Positions 33,922-46,911 are shown, counted from the first letter of the stretch. The stretch is DNA of 64,000 nt from Misgurnus anguillicaudatus (GCF_027580225.2 NC_073348.2:41078501-41142500); one strand, 5' to 3'. Made by a program: numbers and translations. The notes: generated by a model from the letters alone, not told the origin.

Positions 33922-36900
33922 TTACAGACGGCTGTATGACTTAATCGGAGAGCTGAACATAAACTGCTCAGGGTTAAAGTGACTTGGGCTTCTGATCATG
34001 GGTGAGGCGGTTAACCAGTCGAATCTACCGACCGCTGAACCCTCAGAGTCTCTGGTCATCTGTGAAGCTGCCGGCCAACTGAAGGATCAACAGGGTTAAT
34101 GTTATTATACATTCAAAAACATTGAAAGAGAAAGACATTTAAGAGATAATGTTGAACAGATGTACAATACCTTTGTCTTTGTGATGGAGGATAAGACAAA
34201 ACCTTATTCTTCCATTTTATGATATTGGGATACGAGTGATGGTCAACTTCCACATCATTTAATGCTTTAAGGACCTCATTGTCAAGCTTTGTTGGTGATT
34301 TACTAAAAGAAAAAAATATATATATATTATTACAAAAGAGTTTTTAAACTAGACATCCCAAGTAGAAACAAGCTTACCTAATATAAAACTGTCTTGTGTA
34401 TGAGGCAGCAGATCAGACGTGCTGTGTGTTGATTTAAAGGAGGAACCAGAAGAGCTACTGGTCTCCAGTTCAATGTGTCTTCTGCTGGAGGAGATGAGTA
34501 CTGGTGAACATCGTCCATCGAGGTTATCATCATCTTCATCTGCTGTGAAATAATCCTCTGAGCTATCATCTTCAGTCTGCACACTTCTACATTTATCCCA
34601 AGACTCTTCATCAGCTGACTCCTTCTGAACAGAAACCTTCTCAAACTCCTGCATCAGGTCACAGACTGGGAACCGCTGACCATCATCATCATCATCTTTA
34701 CACGAGTTCTCCTGCGTCCTAAAAGAATCATTCTGAAACTTCTCACAGATTAAAGTAGACGTTTCATTGGATCCTCCATGAAAAGAGTTTGACTCTTTTC
34801 CCTTCTTACAACCGCTCAAATACTCCTCCAACATTCCCAAACCATCTTGGGTGGATAAATCTATGAAGCAGTTTAGAAATTCCCAGTATTCAGCCCAGGG
34901 GAATCCCAGTTCATGTGCCAGCTCTCTGTCAACACAACAGCCAAAGATTCATTTGAATTGAAGATTGTTTGCATTCAATTGTGATGATCTCACCTGCCCA
35001 CTCTCTCTGCACCTTGATCCCAATCAGATTTCAAAATGTGATGGAAATATCCGGCTCGGTCCCGCGGCGGTGTTTTCCACAATCTGTGAAACTCTTCTGC
35101 CTGCGTAAAAGCTTGTATTTATCTTTCTCTTGTAGTACAAATCAAAAATCAGATAGAAAGAAAACTAAAGTACCTTTGATGAGTTTAAAGGGCCAACAAA
35201 TGCCTTAATGGCCATCATTGGGTTTTTAGGACCTTCTGTCATCCCAGGGGTCTCTGATGATCCCGGACACCAGGGCTCTCCGATCACCGGATGCAGCGTG
35301 TTGTCGGTGGCTCTCAGTAACGGCACATAAAATCTATCTGTGATACAAATCCACACTCGTGTTAATGTTTAGAGGACGAGTCGACTCGAGGTGTTGTGAA
35401 TGTATTCATGTACCTTCCAAATACGCAACGATCTTCTGCTTCACCTCTTTACTTTTGTTTCTCCGCTCACAGATGACCTGAACAATCAACACAAGTATCA
35501 ACACAAGCATCTGTAGAGCTCCAGACATCAGAGATCAATGTTTAAGATGTAAAAGTTTCTTACACTCGATGGTTTCTGGCCATATTTGTTCCTGCAGTTT
35601 TTATCAGTAAACGGATGCGAACACAGAACGTTCACCACGTCCGGACAGCCGAACTTACACGCAAAGTGTAGCGGCGTCTCGTTGCTCTGTGAAAGAAACA
35701 CAAGCGGCTTCAGACCTTCACAGAGACAAACAGAGAACATGTATGGAAATATTTTAACAAACTACTGACTGCTTTATCAGGCGTGTTGAGATAAAGATCA
35801 AGTATATATGTGATTCTCTGGGCCAGCATGAGTTCATCATCATTGGGGAACATCAGACGCATGAATTGTGGATTCTGAAGAGTCTCCAGGATGAGTCGAC
35901 TCATTTCTGACTGATTCTCTTTTGCTGCTACATGTAAAACATTGTACCTGCATCCCTCCTGAAAAAATAACACCTTACATTAACCAATCCTACTGTACTT
36001 TATCAACTTTAATTTGATAATTAACCCTGTAACTGCCACCCCTTCTCATGAAAATGCACTATACAAACTTAAATCACTGTAATTCACAAACGCTTTAGAA
36101 TATAAACATAAAGTTCATCTCATTTGAAAGAGGACACTTTGATGATTATTGCTGAATAATTAAATTAAATAAAGTTTTGTCTAAAAGTTATTGAAGTTAA
36201 CTGTTTAATTGTCACTGTCCCGTATACGGGACACCTTAGTTTACTTCAATAATTTTGATGTACAGTCATGATAAACTATATATCGTATCGTTGGAAGGAT
36301 CTAAGCCTCTAGAATAAATATTTCAACAGTGTTTATAAAATAAATTATGTAGGGAGAGTAAGCGATTCATTTATGAAAAGTGTGCCTTAAAACATTGATA
36401 ATCCTGCTAAATGACACTGTCCTGCTAGCGGGATGCCTGCTTTTACTTCAGTGTTTTGCATGTGAATTCATGACAAACTATATATTGTTAAAAAGGTCTA
36501 AGAGTTTAATTTTTATATTTCATCATCATTTTAGGAAAATTATGACGTAGTGAAAGTCGGTTTCTAAAATGTCACGGGCCCACAGACAGACAGGCCCACG
36601 TTTTTATTTATTTATAACTCTATCCTATTCTAAACCTAAACAATCTTGACAAATATATATCACTGGAAAGCCCTAAGCGTGTAGTTTCATATAGACTGTA
36701 ATATCACAATTTCGGAAAAAAAATAATGTAGAGACAGTTTTTTGTTACATGACCCCGCCCCCAATAGGAATGCATATTAATTATTATATATTCATAACAC
36801 AATATCATATTATAAATCTTCAAAATGTTGGCAAACTATATATCATTGAAAATCTCTAAGAACGTAGTTTTCGTTTTTACAAACATTTATCAGTAATAAT

Positions 36901-38066
36901 AATGCAGTAATTTATTAATTTGTGACAAGATTATGCAGCAAACCGTTGACACCTAGTGGCCTTTGTTGGTAAAACCACTAAAAATGTATCACAAACCTAA
37001 TTATTTGCAATTTTAACTTAAAATTTGAAACAAATTGAAACTTGAGGCTTTATGTTTTTAGCATTTTGGCCATAAAACATTTTCATTTTTATGTTTTTTT
37101 AAATATACATTACATACTTTATTGCATTATTTTTTCACATGTCCAAAAAAAGATAAAGTGAATGAAGTGAAGGTGTGTCTTTGTAAACATTCAAACCTGT
37201 ACAATAGTTGGATTGTCACCGGATCCAATGAGATATCTTGGATTTTCCCAAACAAGTTTATTAAAAGACTCTTGATCTCCGGTCTCCACAGCTCTGCGGA
37301 GTTTTGCTGTCAGATCTTGTGTTCGTGGACTTTTAAATTCATTGGCTTTCTCCACATCCACACTTATTAAACTCTCTACAGAGATCAAACATTAAATAAA
37401 ACTTATAATTCATCTACTGTGAAGAGCTGAATCATCATCATCAGTTATTATGTGTTGTGATGTGGATTACCTGTGACAGATGATGCTTTGAGTTTTTCTG
37501 GTGAGAGTTTATGAGGTGATCCACCATCCTCACATAAACCTTTAGAGAAGTTTTCAGCCAACTCTCTGCTGCTGAAGGCTTTGAATCGAGCACCTTTCAG
37601 CTTCATCAAAGCCTTTAATGCTTTGGTCTTATCCACATACACGTGCACTGAATCGTCACAGTAAACATATAAATGATTAAAACAAGAATATAACCATTCA
37701 ATCACTCCACATCTCAGATCTACACATACCGTCTTTAACAGATGGGTCGTCTGGTTGAGGACACACTCCGTAATAAACTGAAGGATGTTCTGAGGAAATC
37801 TCTGGACTATTTGTGATTGGATCTTCATGATTCATTTCCTGTTCGTTTATTGGCGGATGAAGCTCCTCCACTACGCCATCTGATTTATTATGACTCACTG
37901 AATCACTTCCATCTGTTTGGTTCTCCAGGAGAGCTCGAGCTAATTTCTTCTCAAAGATGCTCCTGGTGGTGGCTGTTATGGGTCCACACTTGAGTCCAGC
38001 ATTTGTGATCTGTTCCCTCAGCTGATCTGAGGTCAGTGTCTGCAGACGCATCAGTACCTCCTCCAT
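33922..38066 (-). CDS. ankle2: ankyrin repeat and LEM domain protein 2, with a frame conflict near the 3' end
   Basis: ER and nuclear-envelope protein that helps PP2A and restrains VRK1 so that BAF can rebuild the envelope after mitosis. Eleven coding exons: 37730-38066, 37471-37647, 37197-37375, 35770-35958, 35564-35686, 35414-35477, 35174-35337, 34994-35100, 34378-34925, 34171-34302 and 33922-34078. The LEM domain is at the N-terminus ([20 protein letters not shown]). Then come [32 protein letters not shown], ankyrin repeats ([11 protein letters not shown] and [10 protein letters not shown]), [31 protein letters not shown] and [12 protein letters not shown]. The ATG at 38064-38066 follows an acceptor 11 bases upstream, so the membrane anchor found at the start of mammalian ANKLE2 is absent or on an unseen exon. 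Exon 9 leaves phase 1, while exon 10 needs phase 2 to read [10 protein letters not shown]. The exons total 2177 nt, one short of a multiple of three. The last exon reads [11 protein letters not shown] in frame from exon 10. Confidence 0.9.
36180..36960. repeat. four degenerate tandem units of about 175-200 bp in an ankle2 intron
   Basis: The motif AAACTATATATCrTTGgAA followed by TCTAAG recurs at about 36272, 36476, 36648 and 36834. Each is preceded by a GC-rich palindrome-like element, the best being the perfect 18-bp palindrome at 36216-36233. The 3' end (GCAAACCGTTGACACCTAG) recurs at about 51872-51895 downstream of fam222a. Confidence 0.6.
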
Positions 38067-38179
38067 AATGACACAAACTGAAAACATCAACAACAAAAAC
38101 ATTTCTTTGCTTTATTATCATCGGGAAAGATACACACAAACAATGTCTGCAGCATTCACATGTAAATAAAACAAACGTT

Positions 38180-38880
38180 GCCTAATATATTTGTGTGTGT
38201 ACTGTGTGTAATTATTATGTATGTATAAATACACACATACATGTATCATTTTAAGAAAAATGCTGTTTATGTATAACTATTTTTATTTATATATATAACA
38301 TATATCAAAATCGAAATAAATAAATTATTAATTAATGAATTATGTAACATTAACTATTAATGAACAATAATTGTACAGCGTTTATTAATCTTGGTTAATG
38401 GTAATTTGAGCAATTTATTAACTTTGATGTTATTAAAATCAAAGTTCAAACTGTTAACATTAGTGAATGCACCATGAACTAACATGAATAACTGTACTGA
38501 CACCATTAACAAAAATGAATAAATTCTGAAAAAATATATTGTTCATGTTAATGTATTTACTAATACAACCTTATTTTAAATGTTAGTAAAGCTCTGCTGA
38601 TAAAGGTCTGCTGGTCGTATAATAATAACAGTAAAAAAAGAGTTAAAAGCCTAAGAGTTTAATTCTTTCCATGAATATTTGACTAAAGATGACATCATGA
38701 ACACGTTTCATTATACGAGCAAAAACTTCCCGAAAAGAGAAGAAAACTTCTCATGAAAACATTGACCTAAACACACACACACACACGTGCAGAACTCTGA
38801 GCAACTTTGGGTCGCTAGCTGTGACGTCGTTTACAATAAGAGCAAAATCAAACATTAAAACAATAAAACTCTTACCAGTT
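38180..38880. other. ankle2 upstream intron, AT-rich
   Basis: No coding exon is seen. About 38190-38290 resembles the centre of the fold-back elements at 26010 and 44054 (TGTGTGTACTGTGTGTAATTATTATGTATGTAT-like). The remainder is AT-rich with TTAATGAACAATAA-type repeats. Confidence 0.4.
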
Positions 38881-39010
38881 AGGCCGAAATGCACAGAATG
38901 ACACTGATGATATTGAGGTCTGATATGAATCCAGAGCTCAAACACAATCTATATCTAATGTTAAAATACTGTCGCATTTCCATCGGAGTCCTGATGAGTC
39001 ACAACATAAA
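38879..39010 (-). promoter_or_regulatory. probable ankle2 5' untranslated exon and promoter
   Basis: On the minus strand a consensus donor (AACTG|gtaagag near 38878) matches the acceptor just upstream of the ankle2 ATG. The frame through this exon is open and in phase with the ATG but has no start codon, so I treat it as untranslated. GCGCGC-type dinucleotides occur near 39010-39020. Confidence 0.4.
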
Positions 39011-39088
39011 GCGCGCAGAACCGAAACTCAAACTTTATCAATGTAATATTTAAGAAGAAAGATTTGGTGCTACTGTAAACCATGAGAC

Positions 39089-39089
<1 letters not shown>

Positions 39090-39153
<64 letters not shown>
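39090..39153. repeat. (GA)n microsatellite
   Basis: About 31 uninterrupted GA units just upstream of the putative ankle2 first exon. Confidence 0.95.
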
Positions 39154-39155
<2 letters not shown>

Positions 39156-39378
39156 AGCTTTTGGGAGTAGCGCAAACATCACATGCGCATGCGCGTGCAG
39201 ACAACTCAATGACACGCAGCTTCACTCAAATAACTTCAGAATGACGGCACTTTCTAAATACTCATGGATTAATGTGTACCGCATCATATTCAATTGATAT
39301 ACTTTTTCTAACACATGTTAGTAAAAATACATTCTTTAACTTCCGGTACTGCCAAATAACAACGATGACATCAGACTG

Positions 39379-39641
39379 TTAAAGGGATAGTTCACCTCAA
39401 AATGAAAATTCTGTCATTATTTTCTCATCCTCATGTTGTTACAAATTTCTTTGTTTTGATGAACACGAGGGCAGACATTTTAAGGAATATTCATGAGCCC
39501 CACTCTTTTCTTCTAATAAGGAAGTGAATGATTGGTTTGGTTACAAATATTCCTCAAAATATCTTCCTTCGTGTTGATCAGAACAAATAAAATGGGGATG
39601 AGTAAATGATGACAGATTTTTTGGGTGAACTCTCACTTTAA
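39379..39641. repeat. MITE family E copy
   Basis: Fold-back element with ends TTAAAGGGATAGTTCACC and GGGTGAACTCTCACTTTAA. TTAA is kept on both sides. Confidence 0.85.
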
Positions 39642-39649
39642 AGCGTTGC

Positions 39650-41030
39650 TGGTTTGGGGCCAAACCGACGGGTTAAGTTGTTTTTTTTCACACGTTTGCG
39701 CAGAATACTTTACTGAGCAAGTTAGTACGAGTTTGATTTAGGTCAAGTCTCGGGTTGTTCAACGTGACCGCAGCGCATTCATATTTGATCTTTATCAATA
39801 ACCTCCCAGTGTTAAAGTGGCCCGAGGTGGAAAGTTTTTAATATTGTATATTTTTATTGTATGTGTTTCTGTCTGTACACTGTAAAAAATGTTCTTCTGC
39901 CTTATTTTGTTGGTGTTGGTGTTAATTTAGAAGTCATTTCAACTTACTATTATTTATCTTGACAAGAGATAAGTTGTTATAACTACAGATTAGTTGTTAT
40001 AACTTATAAAATTAAGTTGACACTTTTTCAACTATATTTTATAAGGGTCCCTCTATGCTTATAGGAGGTCCAGGACCCCCCCAGCCTCCCCCGCTTCTCT
40101 TTTTATTCTCTAAATCCTATGCAGGGTCTCCCAGGAGTCTGTCATGATGTCCTCAGGGTGATGAAGGACACTGGCTGCTCTCATGGGGTCCAGATCCTCC
40201 ATCATCATGTGATTTATGAGACAGTCTAGTGAGCGTGACGCTTTACTGCATGAACTCCTACAGCACGTGTCTGAATGATGAAGATTTATCAGCCTTCACA
40301 ATGCCTGTGTTTACAATAATTGTGCCTGAGAGCAATTGAGAACCAACACCACCATTGACATACACATGTGACTTTAACTATATTGACTGTAATTTTATGA
40401 GGTCAGTGTTATAGGTAAGGAATAATTGACGACGGGTGTTGAATTATTTGAAAATAATGCACACCCAATGTGGTAATGTGGCACAACGTGAAGCGGAGTG
40501 CCTTTACACCGCGGATCTGCATTATTTTCAAATACTTCAAAGTCAATAAATCCTCATATACCACAATTATCACAAACATTGCTCTGATGCCATTTCAAAG
40601 GTTTGGTGTGCGGTATAATGCAAAATAATGCATAATGTTCACTGTGATGCATTGTAATTTTTAAATGTTTATTGCAAATAATAAAACCAGCTGTGGTTGA
40701 CTTTGCAGCACTTCACTTGTGTGTAAGCATGCAGATCAGTGAAACATATTCATAAAATGACTGATTTCTTCTCCTGCTGGTTTTAGGTAAGTGGAAAATC
40801 AAAGTGTTTTATTGGAGATCATACATTATTTTTATATATTTTTATTTCATTATTTATATGTAGTGCTGTTGGTTAGAAGCCTTATCTTTTCTTAGGTATA
40901 ATTAAACAGAATTTATGATAAATAATGTATTTTTGTATGACATGTTAAAACTGTGGCCCCCAGCACAATCTCGTAAAAGCAAACCCCATAATGAGATTCG
41001 TCACGTTTCAATCCACAAATGACTGTACTG
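39650..41030. other. intergenic between ankle2 and fam222a (divergent)
   Basis: No exon is recognised. A TACACTGTAAAAAATG terminus near 39896 looks like one end of the TACACTGCAAAAA MITE family. Unrelated AT-rich sequence follows. Confidence 0.4.
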
Positions 41031-41035
41031 CCCCT

Positions 41036-41180
41036 TTAAGATTCTCCACGAATTGGCTGCATGGATCATTACAGACGCCGAGAGCGTCACTCTGTCCCCG
41101 CCCCCCGTCATCAATGATTGGCTCACTCACACATTCCCTCTAAACTGATTGGTTAAGTCTCGGTTTAGTGCAACGATAGC
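41036..41180 (+). promoter_or_regulatory. probable fam222a promoter
   Basis: This contains a GC box-like CCCCGCCCCCC (about 41096-41106) and two inverted CCAAT boxes (GATTGGCTC near 41117 and GATTGGTTA near 41147) within 60 bp. It sits about 0.1 kb upstream of a CpG-containing stretch that ends in a donor-like TTTATG|gtaaat at 41740. This layout fits a TATA-less promoter with a long 5' untranslated exon (about 41180-41740) for the gene starting at 47262. No transcript evidence is available. Confidence 0.45.
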
Positions 41181-41838
41181 GATGTGTGTTTAAGCGGACC
41201 GATGAGAGTTTGGATACTCGCTCCTCTCATGACCATCACATTATAAATCATCTTTTATTAGGTCCGAACTTTATTTTCTTTTTAAATCAATTGTTGAGAC
41301 AATATCGTGCGTCGCCGTGGATCTCATTCTTAAATCGATGTATTTATTTGATTTGTGTCGATGATGATCAACCGAGAAGCAGGTGCGTTTGAGGAAAAAC
41401 ATTCGTCCTGCTTGTGATCCTTTATTCTGTCCCTGGATCAGTCACTAGCGGATTATGTTTAAATATGTCAATCATCTCAATTATAAGATGTAACTTTTAT
41501 AACAACGCTGCTATAACAGACTGAAGTGCTGCAGGATCGATGATGATGGACTCTATGGAGAGTTGGGCTTTAAACTGCGTCCGATCACCGTGATGGATTC
41601 ATGATCGGACATCAAACACAATAAATGTCTCTGTGGATTGTTGGAATATCGCGTGGCATTTATTGGATTTACTGTGATCGATTGATTTTAAATCTAATCG
41701 GATCGATGTGATCACAGTCTTCTCGGAGCTACAGTTTATGGTAAATATAACCTTTATCATCTGTATGTGTGAGTAAACATCAGACTCATGAGATCATTCA
41801 TCATTCATTATATTTTACTATGGTAAATAGTGAATATA

Positions 41839-41840
<2 letters not shown>

Positions 41841-41901
<61 letters not shown>

Positions 41902-41975
41902 AGGCCTCTTTTTCCTTTGAAAAACCAATAACAGACATCAAAGACATCAAAGTGTGTGCGCACATCAGACAGAAG

Positions 41976-42021
<46 letters not shown>
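41841..42021. repeat. (GT)n and (TGTC)n microsatellites
   Basis: About 29 GT units at 41841-41899 and about 11 TGTC units at 41978-42021. Confidence 0.95.
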
Positions 42022-42022
<1 letters not shown>

Positions 42023-42506
42023 ATGTTAGGTTGTGTGAACGTCAGGTTAACTGGTGAGAGATGTCACAGCTCTAGCAGGTTATTTCAAGATTCAAACAGC
42101 TTTATTGGCATGATAAATGTAGTTATATTGTGACTGTACTCTATAGTAATGCAGTGATTTCTCACGTGAGCCAGTAGATCACATGGAGTCTGTGATAGGC
42201 TGAAATGAGCCAATGAATCAGATGATCATTTTCAGATGACTGTCATTGAGTATAACCCCATTTACACAGCACTTCGGTCCTAGAAAATATCTGTAAATGT
42301 GTCAGCGAGTCTTCAGTGTGAACACAAACACATCATGTAAATGTTCTGAGATCGCTCCCGTAAAGAGGACCTACAGTAACATTGCTGTAACATTCACAGA
42401 AAGCATTCAGTGTGAACAGAAACAATGCTGCTGTAAGGAGTGTGCTGAAGTTAGGGTTCAGCTCTTTGACACGGATCTTTATGGTATGTTTGTGAATAAG
42501 TGAAAT

Positions 42507-42814
42507 ACACTGCAAAAAATGATTTTCAAGAAAAAAAATCTTAGTATTTTTGTATTGCTTTCAGTAAGAACATCAAAAAAATTATTAAATTAAGATGCTT
42601 TTTCTTGATGAGCAAAACGACCCAAGAAAATAAGTCTAGTTTTTAGACCAAAAACATCACATTTAAGTGATTTTGTGTATAAAACAAGCAAAATAATCTG
42701 CCAATGGGGTAAGCAAAAAAATCTTAAAAATTTTTCTTAAACACTAAATTCAAGATTTTTTACTGAAAACAAGACAAAAAGATTTTTTTTCTTGAAAATA
42801 ATTTTTGCAGTGTA
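42507..42814. repeat. MITE family F, TACACTGCAAAAA ends
   Basis: The left end TACACTGCAAAAAATGATTT is inverted at the right (AATAATTTTTGCAGTGTA), and the subterminal arms TTCAAGAAAAAAAATCTT and AAGATTTTTTTTCTTGAA are also complementary. Partial relatives lie at about 33490-33700, 43890-44010 and 46559-46911. Confidence 0.85.
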
Positions 42815-43029
42815 TCTGGTATAAGTGAAATAATTTACCCCGATCCTTTGAATGATTTGAAAATAATGCATTATTTTTGAATAATTCAATGGCCCGTTGT
42901 CAGTTATTCCTTACACACATTCATGTGTAATTAACATATAATTAAGTAGATGCTGTAGATTTACAGGACTTTACTGGAATGAAAATTGTTTATTTTTTAC
43001 AGTGTTGTTCAGAGCTCTGTAATGTTGTT

Positions 43030-43179
43030 GGAGATAAAAAAAAACATCTCATTCTAAGATAATAAAAACAATACAGTTCATTATGTAAGGTCTTTATACA
43101 CCACTGATAATATAGTTATGTAAATTATATAGCATTTCTGTCAAGAGATCCTTATAAATGTTACACACTGCACCTTTAA
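43030..43179. repeat. MITE family D, half copy
   Basis: This is the reverse complement of the family D left half, ending TTACACACTGCACCTTTAA. The other half is missing. Confidence 0.75.
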
Positions 43180-43239
43180 GCTCCATAACAGTGATGTCAT
43201 TGACACATGCAAATAAAACAAATTTTTCTGCTCTAGATC

Positions 43240-43240
<1 letters not shown>

Positions 43241-43278
<38 letters not shown>
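43241..43278. repeat. (GT)n microsatellite
   Basis: About 19 GT units. Confidence 0.9.
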
Positions 43279-43283
<5 letters not shown>

Positions 43284-44053
43284 GAAATGAAATGAGAGTT
43301 GTGGAAATGTGAGGTCACCTTCGCTCGGGAACGATTGTTTGGTCACACAGCTACTTACTGGGATAATGTCAATCTTCTGGTTGCTAAGTAATTTTCTCTC
43401 GGCATTCGCAGTAATCACCTTTTATCTTCTGAAGATGTGATGTATAATTACAGTCCTGCTGCTACCCTCAGAAATCTGCCTAATGAGTTGTTTTATTGTT
43501 ATAGATATACTGGGTGAAAGGGGACGGGGGTGAGGAGGATTAGGAACAAGAGCTTAGAGATGAAGATGAGGAGAAGTACTTATTAAAGTTTACTAAGTGA
43601 TTTATATCTGTTCACCTGAAAATAAAACAAACAAGCAGGTAACTTTGTGTCATTTTTAAAAGTGCTCTTAATAACTGTGAGCATTATTTCATCAGCAGAT
43701 AGAGATCATATATCAGATTAAAATCATTTGTGACCCTGCCTGTGAAAACTCAGATAAAGTCACTTTTTCTGATTAATTGTTTTCATAAACTCATTTTATA
43801 TAATGTAAAGAAGATTCTGTGAAAAATCATCTTTTTATCTTTAATAATAAATGAGGAAGGTCATGTCAAGGATTGAAATCAATGTTGAAATAAGTAGTTA
43901 CAATGATCAAAATACTTTTTTTTCATTTTGCTCATCAAAAAAATTAATCTTAATTTAAGAATTTTTAGATATTTCTACTAAAACAAGATTTTGAGTTTGG
44001 CCTAGTTTTCTTACTGAGTCATCAAGTTAGTTGATGAGAGAGAATTTTCAATA

Positions 44054-44399
44054 GGGCTGCAAAACGATTAATTGCGACGAATCGTTTACAGAATAAAAGT
44101 TTTTGTTTACATCATATATGTGTGTGTACTGTGTATAATAATGATGTATAGATAAATCCACATGCATGTATAATTAAAAACAAAACGTGTATATTAAGTT
44201 AATTTATAATTATGTATAATATAAAGATATTTAAAAATAGAAATGTATATACACATGTAAATATTTCTTAAATATATACATGCATGTGTGTGTATTTATA
44301 CATACATCATTATTATACACACTACACACACATATATGATGTAAACAAAAACTTTTATTCTGCAAACGATTATTCGCGATTAATCATTTTGCAGCCCAA
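44054..44399. repeat. fold-back element, GGGCTGCAAAACGATTAAT ends
   Basis: The left arm GGGCTGCAAAACGATTAATT is mirrored on the right (GATTAATCATTTTGCAGCCC). The arms extend through ATAAAAGTTTTTGTTTACAT and its complement, giving a near-perfect 345-bp hairpin. Confidence 0.9.
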
Positions 44400-45540
44400 G
44401 TTTTCAGTAATTCTTGTGCACATGAACGATGAAATGCATACACATGAATCTGTATTTTCATCTGTACATTGTGTATCTGTTGAGTAAAACTGGTTGTGGT
44501 CGAGCGGTTCTAAGATGTTCTTTAGTTCAGCTGAAGGTGAAAGTGTTAATTTGCAGAAATTCTTCTCTATGATCTGAACAAACATTTCCATGTGATTGTG
44601 ATTATAAAATGAAAGAATCCCTTTAGTAAACGTTCAAATGCAAATGAGAGCACGTTTCCTATACGAGTTTAGCCTCGGCTGCTTTTGTACGCTCCGCTGG
44701 AGCGCTTTCAGAGGTTATTTAGCACAGCTTCGCTCAAAGGAAACATCTCTGTCTCATCTACTAGGCTTTGATACCAATTATGCAAACCATTAGAAAATTT
44801 AAATGCCAGCATCTCTTATCAGCTAATCCTGAAGTAATAGATTCCATTAAAAATGCATAAGGAGCTTTACGGGTGAACCCATCTCTCTCTCTCTCTCTTT
44901 CCTGCGGGCGCTGCCGGACACAGCTGGGAAAAACACTTCACTTATCTTTTCATTATTCCAATAGGATCCCATTTCCACAGAGAGGAGGTCTATTCAGGAG
45001 AAGTGTCGGCCTTTCACAGTGAAGCTTTGAGAGGATAAACGCCCGGCTGTGATCTCCAGTGTCGCGCTTTATCATAATGCTGTTTGTTTATATAAATCAC
45101 AAAACAACATCTGTGTAGAATAAATGAAATGTATTAATATGACTCACCAAACAGATCTCTGAAAATAATGAACATTGTCCATCTACTGAAGATCAGACAA
45201 ACTGGAAACCCACCCACCCAAACTTGCTCCTCTGGTTAAGTCCTTTTGGACATTAATAAACCCATAGCAATCGAGTACTAGTTGACATCACTAGTTGAAA
45301 TTTAGCTTTATATGTTAAAAAGATCATACAAAACAGCAGATATAAACTTCAAGTTTTACAAACTTTTCGTGTGGACATCATTGAGGTGCGAGAACCCTAT
45401 TGTTCTTCAAAGAGTTTTTTTTTTAGGTTTTATTTGTTGTTCAGCAACGGTTCATCCTGTGACTTTGGCAGTTTTCGATTCAGGTCAGATTAACATTCTG
45501 TCCACTGTAGACATGGGTTATAGCATGAACATTTTACTTG

Positions 45541-46026
45541 TTTAAGTGCTATAATTGGGTCACCAGGGCTGCTTTCAACATAGAACATGTGAAAAAGATC
45601 AACGCAGTAACTAATTGGGTCACCAGTAAAGTTTTGGTAAATCATTCTCTGCAAGCATGTGAAAAAATAGCTAATTGAAATTTGACTCCCCTTGTGATGT
45701 CAGAAGGGGATCTTATTATAATAACACCGCCCCTTAATCTGCACTAACCACAGAGAGAAAGAGAAAATAATTGAAGGCACAATTGAGTTTCAATTTCAAC
45801 AAACCACCATTATGGTGATCAGTGATTGCATTATCAGCTCATTTGCATTTTAAAGGACACACCCCCAATTGGCACATTTTTGCTCACACCTACAAAGTGT
45901 CAATTTTAACATCTTATAATAAATAATCTGTGGGGTATTTTGAGCTTAAACTTCACATACACACTCCAGGGACAACAAAGACTGATTTTACATCTTAAAA
46001 TAATCTCATAATATGACCCCTTTAAA
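45541..46026. repeat. MITE family A copy, reverse orientation
   Basis: It contains the family core in reverse (TCAGAAGGGGATCTTATTAT) and ends ATATGACCCCTTTAA. It lies in the presumed first intron of fam222a. Confidence 0.8.
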
Positions 46027-46319
46027 GCTTCTGTCATCTGTTTTTCGTTTGTCATGTGACTTTATCTCTACAAACACCTCACCGCTTTATTGATGATGGC
46101 TTCTGTTTGGCCCTCGGGTCTGAGAGATGAGATATAGGGAGGAAAATACCAGAATAGAGGGACAATTTGTCCGCCAACGCAACCTTATCTGAAATCCCTA
46201 AGAGACAAAAGATTCAGAGCTCTTATCTCTCCAGCAGCTCCTCATTAATATTGATAATATACTTCTCACCAACACTGATATCACAGGAAACTGGCAAGGA
46301 TTTATTGTCCTATACACTT

Positions 46320-46545
46320 AGGGTTGGCTTCCCAAAACAAGGATTAGCTTAAGCCAGGACTAGGCCTTAGTTTAATTATAAATATAACTAGTTTTAACAA
46401 ACATGCCCTACTAAAAACATTACTTGTGCACATTTTGAGGCAACACAAAAGACACTGATGTATTTTAAGATATGTCAGTACAAGATGCTTTGAGTTTGAA
46501 CAGCTTTACATTTATTTTATTTTAGTCTAGGACTCTTTGTTAAAT
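46320..46545. repeat. interspersed repeat with TAAGCCAGGACTAGGCCTTAG
   Basis: It begins GGTTGGCTTCCCAAAACAAG and ends near TTTAGTCTAGGA. The ends are loosely similar to the element at 51646-52024 (GGTTTCCCAGACAGGGCTTA). Confidence 0.4.
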
Positions 46546-46558
46546 ATCTAAACCAATA

Positions 46559-46911
46559 CAAATCAAAACTTCTCTCATTTTTTTCTTACCCCATTGGCAG
46601 ATTTTCACTTAAATATGTTAAAAATGACTTATTTTCTTAGGTCATTTTGCTCATCAAGAAAAGTCTTGATTTAAGAATTGTTAGATATAGAATTTTTCTT
46701 GAATTTAGTGTTAAAGAAAAATGTTGGCTTACCCCATTGGCAGATTTTGTTGCTTGTTTTATGCACAAAATCACTTAAATTTGATATTTTTCGTCTAAAA
46801 ACTAAACTTATTTTCTTGGGTCTTTTGCTCATTAAGAAAAAGCTTAATTTTTAGATATTTTGAGTTGATTTAACAAAAAATTTTAAGGCAGCAAAGTATT
46901 TTTTACAGTGT
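46559..46911. repeat. MITE family F-related copy
   Basis: It contains TTACCCCATTGGCAGATTTT twice and the CTTATTTTCTTGGGTCTTTT motif, and ends ATTTTTTACAGTGTGA. Confidence 0.6.
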
